Assembly (NCBI GenBank): GCA_020853105.1
Contig: JADYZM010000037.1
Span: forward strand, 1-41,906
DNA: 41,906 bases
Direction of reading: 5' to 3'
Source: Flavobacteriales bacterium
GTDB lineage: Bacteria; Bacteroidota; Bacteroidia; Flavobacteriales_E; Vicingaceae
Of this stretch, positions 18,301-24,798 are shown one piece after another (position 1 is the stretch's first letter; each line of letters begins with the position of its first letter). Below the pieces are notes generated by a model, which had not been told where the DNA came from, did no database searches, and saw only the letters and a list, made by a program, of their open reading frames with translations. The translations under genes and the position numbers were made by a program.

Positions 18301-18461
18301 GTTACGATTATTATTTGAGTATTTGTTACATCGGGGAATGCCTCTAAAGGCGTTTTTAGATAACTCCATATACCTGCGGCAACCAATATTCCTGTAGCAA
18401 AAAATACAAAGAATTTGTTGCGTAATGAAAAGGAGATGATACCCCTTATTAAATTGTTCAT
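15372..18461 (-). CDS. czcA: Heavy-metal efflux RND transporter, CzcA type
   Basis: 1,029 residues, inner-membrane proton/metal antiporter of the HME-RND family with the usual 12-helix, two-large-loop plan. It begins MNNLIRGIISFSLRNKFFV. The fourth-helix motif DFGIIIDGAVVMVEG carries the Asp, Asp and Glu of the CzcA-type proton relay (Zn/Co/Cd/Ni exporters); CusA-type copper/silver pumps have a different motif here. Other family blocks: GFALLGALLFTLTLIPV, SQPIIDNVAEAVAGI, GFIALFGLCIQNGVI. It is last in an operon with CzcB and CzcC and is followed by a strong terminator. Metal specificity is inferred from the motif alone. Confidence 0.93.
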   Translation of the reverse strand: MNNLIRGIISFSLRNKFFVFFATGILVAAGIWSYLKTPLEAFPDVTNTQIIIVTEWNGRSAEEVERFVSIPIEVAMNSVQRKTSIRSISMFGLSVIKIIFEDDVEDFFARQQVNNLLRNVNLPEGVDPDVQPPFGPTGEIFRYTLKSDRKSTDLLVWQEWVIDRQLRSVPGVADIVSFGGARKIFEVNVNPLQLAKYDITPLEVFGAISNSNINVGGDVIEKNGQAYVVRGVGLLQSIEDIESVLIKTENDVPILVKNVATVLEGTMPRVGQVGLDENDDVVEGIVVMRKGENPSQVLASVKEKIEEINTQILPSDIKMETFYDRDNLMTYCRNTVLTNLVEGILLVTIIVFIFMLDWRSTLIVSIVIPLSLLFAFMCLKLKGMSANLLSMGAIDFGIIIDGAVVMVEGLFVLLAHKAHLVGMPKFNRLSKLGLVKKSSTELGKAIFFSKLIIITSLIPIFSFEKVEGKLFSPLAYTLGFALLGALLFTLTLIPVLSSVLLKKDVQEKRNPVVDFFNRIVSKGFSATYSKKKLSFIITGVVLVATMGSFKFLGSEFLPTLNEGALWVEAKLPMSTSINETSKFVHIFREKLNEFDEVESVLSQIGRSNDGKDPSGFFYVQCQVNLKPKKKWNRKITTEQLIEEMDEKLRQYPGIIYNYSQPIIDNVAEAVAGINASLAVKIFGDNLEVINEKADSIAAILKEVHGVKDLGILRNIGQPELSIILNQKKMAAYGITIADAEAVIEMAIGGKTATKFFESEKKFDVRVRYEKEYRQSPKEIENLKVPSLKGNIVPLKEIAEIKTVTGPAFIYRDNNKRFIAIKFSIRERDLGSTIAEAQEKVNTQVSMPKGYNVVWSGEFENQVRAQKRLTEVVPICLIMIFVLLFIAFGNSKDAGLVLVNVPFALIGGILALHVSGTIFSISAGIGFIALFGLCIQNGVILISVFKKNIAAGLKLKDAIFEGVKERTRPVVMTALMAAIGLIPAALSTGIGSETQKPLAIVVIGGIISATILTLLIFPLVFEIAYKNKKK

Positions 18462-18490
18462 TGTTAAATTTTTTTAAATCAATATTTTCA

Positions 18491-19567
18491 TTAATCATTT
18501 AAAGCATCATACACCAATAGCTGATGTTTTACCATCACTTTTTCATTTTCTTGCAACCCTGACTCGATGTAGGTCGTATTTTCATTCTCTTTAAACAATT
18601 TTACCTCTCTGGTTTCAATGTTATCATCAGAATTATAAACCATTACATAATATTTGCTTTTGTCGAAAATCAATGCTTTAGAAGGAATTGCTTTTTTTGT
18701 TTCATTTTCACTGTATCGGACTTTCACATTGGCAAACATTTCCGGTTTTAACATAAAATTTTCGTTTGTAAGTGTTACTCGAGCTTTTAATGTCTTACTT
18801 TCAGCATCCATTAAACTGAAAAGTTTATCAATTTTTCCTTTGAACACTCTATCAGGATATGAAATTGTAGTTACTTCAGCATTATAGCCTTCTTTAATTT
18901 TTGCTATGTCTGATTCATAAACATTTACCATCACCCAAACATCTTCTATGCTTCCTACAACAAAGGCAGGAGTGATATCTTCAGTTCTTAGTTCCATATT
19001 TAAAGCAATATTTTTTTGAATAACTACTCCTGAAACAGGTGATTTTATTGGATATACTGCTCCTTCACCTGCACTATACATATCTAACACATCTTGTATT
19101 CGTTTGCTTTCACCGGTAGCAGTTTCCAATTCTTTTTTAGCTTCTAACAATTCAACTTCAGAGATTATTCCTGATTTGAATAACTCCTCTGAAACTTTTG
19201 CTTTTTTTTCAGCAGATTTTCGTTGAGCTTCAGCTTCAATTCCTTCTTTTGTGAAGCCTGCTATTTCTGGGCTTCTTATTATTGCCATAACTTGACCCTT
19301 TTGAACATAGTCGCCGAGTTCAACGGTAAGTTCTTTTACAAAGCCACCAGCAAGCGGATAAACCTTTGCAACTTTATCTTCATCAAATGTTATTTTTCCG
19401 GTCAATAATAATTCAGACTGAACGGTTTCATTACTCACTTTTGCCAATTCTTTTTCTTTAGATATGGTTTCGGTTAGTTTGAATGCAGTGTCTGTTTTAA
19501 TAATATTTTTATCCTTACATGCGGCTATAAAGACAACTAAAAGGATAATTAAAGATTTTGTTTTCAT
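18491..19567 (-). CDS. czcB: RND efflux periplasmic adaptor, CzcB type (lipoprotein)
   Basis: 358 residues. The signal sequence ends in a lipobox, VVFIAAC (Cys17), so the adaptor is lipid-anchored. A barrel-sandwich hybrid domain flanks a helical hairpin: KVYPLAGGFVKELTVELGDYVQKGQ on the N-side and YPIKSPVSGVVIQKNIALN on the C-side, with an Ala/Glu/Lys-rich coiled coil between. Beta-barrel and membrane-proximal domains follow. It links CzcA in the inner membrane to the TolC-like channel. There is no His-rich metal-binding N-terminus. It lies 29 bases before czcA. Confidence 0.9.
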   Translation of the reverse strand: MKTKSLIILLVVFIAACKDKNIIKTDTAFKLTETISKEKELAKVSNETVQSELLLTGKITFDEDKVAKVYPLAGGFVKELTVELGDYVQKGQVMAIIRSPEIAGFTKEGIEAEAQRKSAEKKAKVSEELFKSGIISEVELLEAKKELETATGESKRIQDVLDMYSAGEGAVYPIKSPVSGVVIQKNIALNMELRTEDITPAFVVGSIEDVWVMVNVYESDIAKIKEGYNAEVTTISYPDRVFKGKIDKLFSLMDAESKTLKARVTLTNENFMLKPEMFANVKVRYSENETKKAIPSKALIFDKSKYYVMVYNSDDNIETREVKLFKENENTTYIESGLQENEKVMVKHQLLVYDALND

Positions 19568-19587
19568 TTTTTATTTTTTTTTAAGAA

Positions 19588-20283
19588 TTAGTAAAAGAAT
19601 CCGATTTGAAAGCCAATTGCTCTGTTATAACCTTCAGCATTTCCGAATAAAGTTGAATTGCTAAACACATTTTTTGTTCCGTTTTGCATAAAAAATTGTA
19701 GCTGAAAAATTGCGGTATTACCTGCGTTTATATCAACTCCTATTGCTCCAATAATGTTGAGGTCATTTTTATAATAATCAGATGATAAGTTTTTAATGGT
19801 ATGGAATCCATCTTCGACACTGTGAAAAACATATTCAGTATAAGAATTGATTGAATATGCTCCTCCAATCCGCGCGGATAATCGAATACCTGATTTTTTA
19901 ATTTCCGGGCTTCTAAAACTCAAATAAAACGGAATATCCCAACAGTGGAATCGAAATCGTGCTCTGTTTGTGGAGTCTGGGTTTCCTAATGTTTTGTCAA
20001 CATCAAGTGTTTTTAATCCGGCTCCTTTTTGTTGATAGCCAAACCCAACACCAAGCCCAATATATTTAATTGGGTGATATTCAACATGCAGAATACCGCC
20101 AACGCTTGGTTTACTAAAATAAGTACCGGGTAAGTTTTTACCTTCAATAATAGTCCAGGCTGTTTGAAATGTTCCTCCAAAAGTTAATTTTTTATTGAAT
20201 TTATGATTGAGAGTGTCTTTGTCTTGGGCTAGTGCAATATTTTGCACAATCAAGAACAGGAGTATAATTTGTTTTGTCTTCAT
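19588..20283 (-). CDS. Outer-membrane beta-barrel protein inside the czc operon
   Basis: 231 residues. A cleavable signal peptide (IILLFLIVQNIALAQ) is followed by alternating strands with aromatic girdles: LTFGGTFQTAWTI, YIGLGVGFGYQQKG, IPFYLSFRSPEI, IRLSARIGGAYSI, and a last strand GFQIGFFY ending in an aromatic pair. This fits the Bacteroidota 'outer membrane beta-barrel/porin family' small barrels of about 8-10 strands. It lies between the TolC-like gene and czcB with gaps of 5 and 20 bases, so it is surely co-transcribed. It may aid metal passage or complex assembly, but nothing in the sequence proves this. Confidence 0.72.
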   Translation of the reverse strand: MKTKQIILLFLIVQNIALAQDKDTLNHKFNKKLTFGGTFQTAWTIIEGKNLPGTYFSKPSVGGILHVEYHPIKYIGLGVGFGYQQKGAGLKTLDVDKTLGNPDSTNRARFRFHCWDIPFYLSFRSPEIKKSGIRLSARIGGAYSINSYTEYVFHSVEDGFHTIKNLSSDYYKNDLNIIGAIGVDINAGNTAIFQLQFFMQNGTKNVFSNSTLFGNAEGYNRAIGFQIGFFY

Positions 20284-20288
20284 AACAT

Positions 20289-21536
20289 TTATTTTATTAC
20301 ATCAAGTCCGACTGAAAAATTTAGTTTATTTATTGCACTTAAATATTGATAGCGTATATCCATAAATTGGATTTTATTTTCAATATAAATGCGTTGCAAG
20401 TCAATGTATTCAAGCAAGCTGATGTTACGTTTGTTATAATTGATATTTGCATTAGTATTTAACACTTCAACTTGTGCTAAAAACGTATCGTTGAAGTTAT
20501 CCATACAAGTTTTAGTTTTTAACAGCGAATAGAATGCTGAAGTAACTTCATTTTGAAGTGTATTCTGTTGTTGGGTTAATTGTAGTTCTGCTTTTTTGAT
20601 TTCAAATTCAGCTATTCTGATATTGCCGGTATTTCTGTTAAATAAAGGGATTTCAAATCCAACTTCAATACCAGAGTAGGGTCGAACATAATTACTCCCT
20701 CTATCTTTGGGTTGGTATCCGAAAGTGATGTCGGGATAAGCTAATGATTTTTGAAGTTTTAGGTTAACCTGTTGGTATTGTTTATTTAATTGAGCCAGTT
20801 TAAAATCAGTACGGTTTTCTTCGCTTTGCTTTAATAAATCAGCTAATCCAGGTTCTGTAAATAGCGGTTTATATTCTGAAGTTACTATATATACAGTTGG
20901 TTTTAAATTTAACATTACTCGCAGAGTTCCCATCACTGTTAGTTGGTCATTGGCAATTTGAAGTGCTTCGGTTTGAATGGCAATTTGTTCTGATTTTAAC
21001 CGTATTACCTCATTTTGTGCTATTGCTCCTAATTTTAGTTGAGTTTCGCTGGCTTCAATAACTTTTGAATATCGTTCTAGTACTTGGTCATAAATAAATT
21101 GCTTTTGTTGCAAACCATATAGTTGATGGTAATTTTCTGTCAACTCCATTAGTAATGACCGAACCACATCTTTCATCATCATTTTATTGATTTCACTGTT
21201 CACTTTTGCGAGTTTAACAGTGTTTGTGTGTTTTCCGGCAAACGAAAACACTTGATCCACTTGAACTAAAAACTGATTTTTGTAATTAAAATACTCGTCC
21301 AACTCAACACTATACATATCCTGATTCCAATTAAAATAAGGGTTGTTCCATGCTTTTGTCTGCATTAGTTGAGCTTCTGCTATATCAATTTCGTAGTAGG
21401 TAGATAGAATGCTTAAATTTTCTTTAAGCAGCATCGCTTTTGCCTGTTCTACATTGATAAATATAGTGTCGTGTTGTTGTGCTTTCAAGCATAAATTGCT
21501 TAGCACAAACACAGACACAAGGTATATCATCCTCAT
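20289..21536 (-). CDS. czcC: TolC-family outer-membrane channel, CzcC type
   Basis: 415 residues. A signal peptide (YLVSVFVLSNLCLKAQ) precedes two similar halves of long amphipathic helices (VEQAKAMLLKENLSIL...; LQLTQQQNTLQNEVTSAFYSL). It shows NPYFNWNQDMY, TFGYQPKDRGSNYVRPYSG and VGFEIPLFNRNTGNI, the last a hallmark of the second half in CzcC-like factors. As a trimer it would form the outer-membrane exit duct for the CzcAB pump. It is the first well-supported gene of the operon; a possible small gene lies upstream. Confidence 0.9.
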   Translation of the reverse strand: MRMIYLVSVFVLSNLCLKAQQHDTIFINVEQAKAMLLKENLSILSTYYEIDIAEAQLMQTKAWNNPYFNWNQDMYSVELDEYFNYKNQFLVQVDQVFSFAGKHTNTVKLAKVNSEINKMMMKDVVRSLLMELTENYHQLYGLQQKQFIYDQVLERYSKVIEASETQLKLGAIAQNEVIRLKSEQIAIQTEALQIANDQLTVMGTLRVMLNLKPTVYIVTSEYKPLFTEPGLADLLKQSEENRTDFKLAQLNKQYQQVNLKLQKSLAYPDITFGYQPKDRGSNYVRPYSGIEVGFEIPLFNRNTGNIRIAEFEIKKAELQLTQQQNTLQNEVTSAFYSLLKTKTCMDNFNDTFLAQVEVLNTNANINYNKRNISLLEYIDLQRIYIENKIQFMDIRYQYLSAINKLNFSVGLDVIK

Positions 21537-21637
21537 GTGATTAAATTGTTGTTTAAATTGAAAAAATAAATTACTGGAAGACCGTCGTTTGTTAGATTAA
21601 CAACAACAGTTTTTGATTAAGAAAAATAGAGTGAAGT

Positions 21638-21991
21638 CTAAATTGTAATTTTTCGCAACAAGATGGGAAGTCCCGTATGCTGAATTTTAATTGATGTGAT
21701 GGTTTGATTTATATAATAACCAAAAACGATTTGATTAATAGTATTTAATTTTTTCTCATGAAAAGAATATCTAATCAACTTGAATAAACGGAGCTTAAAA
21801 TTTAGAATATTTGAAAAGAAGATATTCTCACTTTTTATCCCATATTCGCTTCCATTTGTTAATCCTGGTGAAATTTCTAGTTCTACAGGTTCATTTTTTT
21901 GAGAAAAGTGGTCGTGAAGAGTCGTTGAGAACGCTTGTCGGGATCCGACAAGCAACAGAGTTAAAAAAATACACTTTAAAAAGTGTTTCAT
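21638..21991 (-). CDS. Possible small exported protein upstream of the czc operon
   Basis: 117 residues, not recognised. It begins with MKHFLKCIFLTLLLVG, a plausible signal peptide, continues into SRQAFSTTLHDHF, and the rest is hydrophilic with basic patches. There is no His-rich or Cys metal motif beyond HDHF. The position, same strand and 101 bases ahead of czcC, fits a leader gene of the efflux operon, where Bacteroidota often have a small exported protein. Against it, a perfect 9-bp-arm palindrome (21933-21953) forms part of the signal-peptide codons, so this may be a chance frame or a gene hit by a palindromic repeat. Confidence 0.45.
   Translation of the reverse strand: MKHFLKCIFLTLLLVGSRQAFSTTLHDHFSQKNEPVELEISPGLTNGSEYGIKSENIFFSNILNFKLRLFKLIRYSFHEKKLNTINQIVFGYYINQTITSIKIQHTGLPILLRKITI
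21933..21953. repeat. Perfect palindrome with REP-like sequence
   Basis: GCTTGTCGG and CCGACAAGC flank GAT. The form resembles CTTGTCGG-type palindromes dispersed in Bacteroidota genomes. It lies within the N-terminal codons of the possible small gene on the - strand and encodes part of VGSRQAF. Confidence 0.55.
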
Positions 21992-22147
21992 TTGAGGCTA
22001 TCCAAAAATTCGGCTCGAAATTAGAAATAAAAAAATAGTTGAATTTTATTTTTGAGCAATTTTCTTTTTTAAATCTTTAAAAAATAGACAAAATCAAATT
22101 TTGAATCGACAAAACGTATTTTATTTGAATTTTGTTGGTATTAATTT

Positions 22148-22591
22148 TTAGTTCATCGGATAACCTTTGTCTATCCAGTCCACTTTAAGATTTTTAGGAA
22201 TGTTTAAAAGCTTGTGATTAGTAAAGTTCATTGAGTTTAATAATTCAAAAGCGGGTCTGATGTTAGGACAATCTTTAAAAGGGCAGCACCCGCAATAAAC
22301 TACTATTGGTGAGTTTTTATCTAGTCCTGAAATTTCTGTTTTTAATTTTTCAATGTTGCTTTTTTCTTTTCCATCACCAATTTCGATTGCATTTTTGATT
22401 AATCCTGCCGGACCAATATTATAGATATAAACTTTTTCGTTGTTTTTAATTGCTTCGGCTAATGTTGATGTAGAAATGAGTTGTTTTTCATTCCAAGGTT
22501 CAATAGTTTGTTTCGCTGAAAAGCTTTGAAATATTAAAATTGTTAGTGATATGGCAAGTATTGACAGAACTAATATATTTTTTTTGTTCAT
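22148..22591 (-). CDS. Exported rhodanese-like protein
   Basis: 147 residues. One N-terminal hydrophobic segment (ILVLSILAISLTILIFQSF) anchors or exports it. The rest is a small rhodanese-like domain: ISTSTLAEAIKN, KVYIYNIGPAG, and the loop VVYCGCCPFKDCPN with Cys100 at the usual catalytic position and further Cys at 102, 103 and 108. The four-Cys cluster is unusual for plain rhodanese and may serve redox or metal binding. It ends KNLKVDWIDKGYPMN, the usual GG/W-x-x-x-GYP-like close. A sulfur-transfer or redox role in the periplasm is inference. Confidence 0.7.
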   Translation of the reverse strand: MNKKNILVLSILAISLTILIFQSFSAKQTIEPWNEKQLISTSTLAEAIKNNEKVYIYNIGPAGLIKNAIEIGDGKEKSNIEKLKTEISGLDKNSPIVVYCGCCPFKDCPNIRPAFELLNSMNFTNHKLLNIPKNLKVDWIDKGYPMN

Positions 22592-22614
22592 AAGAGTGAA
22601 GTTTTTTTACAAAG

Positions 22615-23415
22615 TTACTTATTAATTATGGTTGCTACTTCAAAATGCATTCCGTCCGGACGATTAAAATGACCGCCCCAATAAAACCCCCATTTATTAG
22701 CTATTGGAACAAGTTCTCGAACAGAACCTAATTGACCCACCAATACAGGAGTTTTGTTTAACCCATTCCATTTTACATTGATGTCAAAGGCAGTTCCATA
22801 AGAATGATTTGAAAGTTCTGTTCTGCTACCTCGAACAAATCTAGGATTATAAGCACCATCATACGAAAGAATAAAAGGTAATAGTCCTTTTTTATCAAAT
22901 TCAATAAACAATTGCTGCAATTGATATACACAAAGTTTATGAAATCGCATTCGTGTATATTTTCCGTTTGTAGCTTTTGCCAACTGTGGCAGGTCAACCA
23001 GTACAATATTGTTTTTTTCAAACGTATTGGTAATTTTTATTCCTTCCGGATTGCTTGGCGTGGGGGTGGCTTGAAATTCAATTTTACCAAATATTTTTTC
23101 GCGTTGTGAATTTGTAACTAACGGATTAAACATTGGTTTTGAAGGAAAATTTAATGATTTATTTTCAGGAACGGTTTTGTCTTCTATTTCCAAATAAAAC
23201 CCCAGTGAAATGGCTTTCGACCAAGTTGTTGGCCCCACTATTCCATCAGGCTTTAAATTATATTTTTCTTGAAATTGTGTTGTTGCTAAAAAGGTTTTAT
23301 TGCCAAAATCATTGTCAATCATACCTTTATAGAATTTCATACTTATTAAAAACGCTTGCCAATCACCCACCAATTTAGTGTTCATGTCTTTTCTCAGGAC
23401 TTCTAATTTTTTCAT
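22615..23415 (-). CDS. Peptidoglycan-binding M15 peptidase (VanY/endolysin-like)
   Basis: 266 residues. An N-terminal PG-binding-1 domain (about 12-70: LVGDWQAFL, YKGMIDNDFGNKTFLAT, PDGIVGPTTWSKA) precedes an M15 D-Ala-D-Ala/L,D-carboxypeptidase domain. Zinc ligands and catalytic residues are in SNHSYGTAFDINVKWNG (His204, Asp211) and DGMHFEV (His257). No signal peptide is seen, an arrangement shared with phage endolysins, but no phage genes are nearby. It would act on peptide stems of peptidoglycan once outside the cytoplasm. It lies 23 bases upstream of the rhodanese-like gene on the same strand. Confidence 0.83.
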   Translation of the reverse strand: MKKLEVLRKDMNTKLVGDWQAFLISMKFYKGMIDNDFGNKTFLATTQFQEKYNLKPDGIVGPTTWSKAISLGFYLEIEDKTVPENKSLNFPSKPMFNPLVTNSQREKIFGKIEFQATPTPSNPEGIKITNTFEKNNIVLVDLPQLAKATNGKYTRMRFHKLCVYQLQQLFIEFDKKGLLPFILSYDGAYNPRFVRGSRTELSNHSYGTAFDINVKWNGLNKTPVLVGQLGSVRELVPIANKWGFYWGGHFNRPDGMHFEVATIINK

Positions 23416-23450
23416 GATTTTTTAATAATATTAGTGTGGTTAATCTATTT

Positions 23451-23816
23451 TTAAATTGTGTTCAGCAGCCATTTTTTTGCTTTTGTTTCGTTTTCAAAAA
23501 GCTTTATTTGGCTTCTTTTTCCGGTTAGATTTATTACTACTTGACCCATTATTCGTTGGCCTTGATTATCTACAACAATTGCAACCCTTGGCCAAGTTTT
23601 AAGTTCACTCATTACATAGTCCCGAGCTTCTTTTTCGAGTAAAGTCCATTTACCTGTTTTTAGTAAAACAGAAATATTTTTATCACGAGAAAGTTTGTGA
23701 GCCTTTTCCCAACCTATTTTAACTTCATTTTCATCTAGTGTGATATTTTCTCGTAGAAATGTCAACTCAATATACTTGCTATCGACTAAAAATGCTGTTG
23801 CTATTTGAGTTGTCAT
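23451..23816 (-). CDS. STAS/SEC14-like small protein
   Basis: 121 residues, cytoplasmic. The alternating strand/helix order (ATAFLVDSKYIELTFL, ISVLLKTGKWTLLEKEARDYV, VAIVVDNQGQRIMGQVVINL, IKLFENETKAKKWLL) resembles small Bacteroidota proteins with a STAS/SEC14-like fold, often found as stand-alone genes. The closing pattern LFENETKAKKWL is typical of that group. No catalytic residues are evident. It lies 35 bases upstream of the M15 peptidase on the same strand, with no functional link apparent. Confidence 0.5.
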   Translation of the reverse strand: MTTQIATAFLVDSKYIELTFLRENITLDENEVKIGWEKAHKLSRDKNISVLLKTGKWTLLEKEARDYVMSELKTWPRVAIVVDNQGQRIMGQVVINLTGKRSQIKLFENETKAKKWLLNTI

Positions 23817-24018
23817 GCGTTTGGTATTGTACCAAAATACGTATAATTAAATTGAATTTTTTATGATTATTATCAGTATTTTATCTGGTTTAAACTATTA
23901 CACAAGATTTTAAGTTTCATTTATTTTTTAGTGTAACCAATGACAATTTGTATATAAAATTCTGTTCCTCGTTAAATTAGGCAAAAATTTAAAGGCATTC
24001 TAATAATTGAAAATATTC

Positions 24019-24026
24019 TAATTTTG
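24019..24026 (+). promoter_or_regulatory. -7 element of smpB, very close to the start codon
   Basis: TAATTTTG matches TAnnTTTG exactly and ends four bases before the GTG start of smpB at 24031. A TTC at 23998-24000 is the nearest -33 candidate (18-base spacer). If used, transcription would begin at or about the start codon. The rest of the 214-base gap to the left shows no gene. Confidence 0.45.
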
Positions 24027-24030
24027 TGGT

Positions 24031-24480
24031 GTGAGCACGTCTATCAATATCAAGAATAAAAAAGCAAGTTTTGAGTATGAGTTTTTGGAAACATTTACTG
24101 CCGGAATTCAACTTACGGGAACTGAGATTAAGAGTATCAGGTCAGGCAAAGCTAGCATTGTTGAGGGGTATTGTTTTCTAAAAGATGGAGAGCTTTTTAT
24201 CAAAAACATGTATATTGCCGAATATGAGCAGGGTACATATAACAACCACAATCCCAAGCGAGACAGGAAATTATTGTTGAACAGAAGTGAATTGGATAAG
24301 CTGGAAAAGAAAAAAAAAGATGTAGGTTTAACCATCATTCCTCTGAAGGTTTTTATAAACGGAAAGGGATTTGCAAAAATGGATATCGCATTGGCAAAAG
24401 GTAAAAAACTACACGACAAACGTGAGGATTTAAAAACCAAAGATGCCAAAAGAGAAATGGATAGGGTGATGAAAAAATAG
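24031..24480 (+). CDS. smpB: SsrA-binding protein SmpB
   Basis: 149 residues. SmpB binds tmRNA and brings it to stalled ribosomes for trans-translation. Motifs: [36 protein letters not shown], the [23 protein letters not shown] block, [13 protein letters not shown] and the basic tail [11 protein letters not shown], which enters the decoding centre. The start is GTG; no ATG lies in frame before the conserved region. tmRNA is not in the window. It ends four bases before the stop of a convergent gene. Confidence 0.95.
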   Translation: MSTSINIKNKKASFEYEFLETFTAGIQLTGTEIKSIRSGKASIVEGYCFLKDGELFIKNMYIAEYEQGTYNNHNPKRDRKLLLNRSELDKLEKKKKDVGLTIIPLKVFINGKGFAKMDIALAKGKKLHDKREDLKTKDAKREMDRVMKK

Positions 24481-24484
24481 GGGT

Positions 24485-24778
24485 TTAAACTTCTGTGATT
24501 TCAATTCCAAGAGCGAGTGATGATTTTTCAATAAATTGTAATAGCCATGCGTTCCAGACTACTTCTGGTAGGTTAGCTTCCAATTCAAAACCGGTGTAGG
24601 TTATTTTTCCTCTAACATATATTTCATCATCTTCGGTTCCAAACCATAAAAACACTCCGTTTTTTTTCATGCCAAACCAACCAGGCATTTGTTCAAATGC
24701 TTGCACAAGTTCAACCCAGTCCTCTTCATGCATGTCGTACCTGATGTTCAGCACTATTTCAAATTCATTAATTTCCAT
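24485..24778 (-). CDS. Unknown small acidic protein
   Basis: 97 residues, acidic, no signal peptide or membrane segment. I do not recognise it. Visible pattern: EFEIVLNIRYDMHEEDWVEL, VQAFEQMPGWFG, a hairpin-like VFLWFGTEDDEIYVRGKI, and FEAN-like FELEANLPEVVWNAWL. The tryptophans and short strands suggest a compact alpha/beta fold. It starts 20 bases after the stop of the TPR-SpoIIE gene on the same strand, so it is probably its operon partner, possibly a regulator of that protein; this is inference from position only. Confidence 0.65.
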   Translation of the reverse strand: MEINEFEIVLNIRYDMHEEDWVELVQAFEQMPGWFGMKKNGVFLWFGTEDDEIYVRGKITYTGFELEANLPEVVWNAWLLQFIEKSSLALGIEITEV

Positions 24779-24798
24779 TTGAGATAAAATTCAGTAAG

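Noticed and set aside
15808..18397. Several open frames on the + strand opposite czcA
   Set aside because: All lie inside the strongly conserved czcA gene in antisense and show no protein-family features.
22615..23415. Prophage endolysin, suggesting a prophage here
   Set aside because: No holin, terminase, capsid or tail genes nearby; similar M15 proteins occur as ordinary chromosomal genes.
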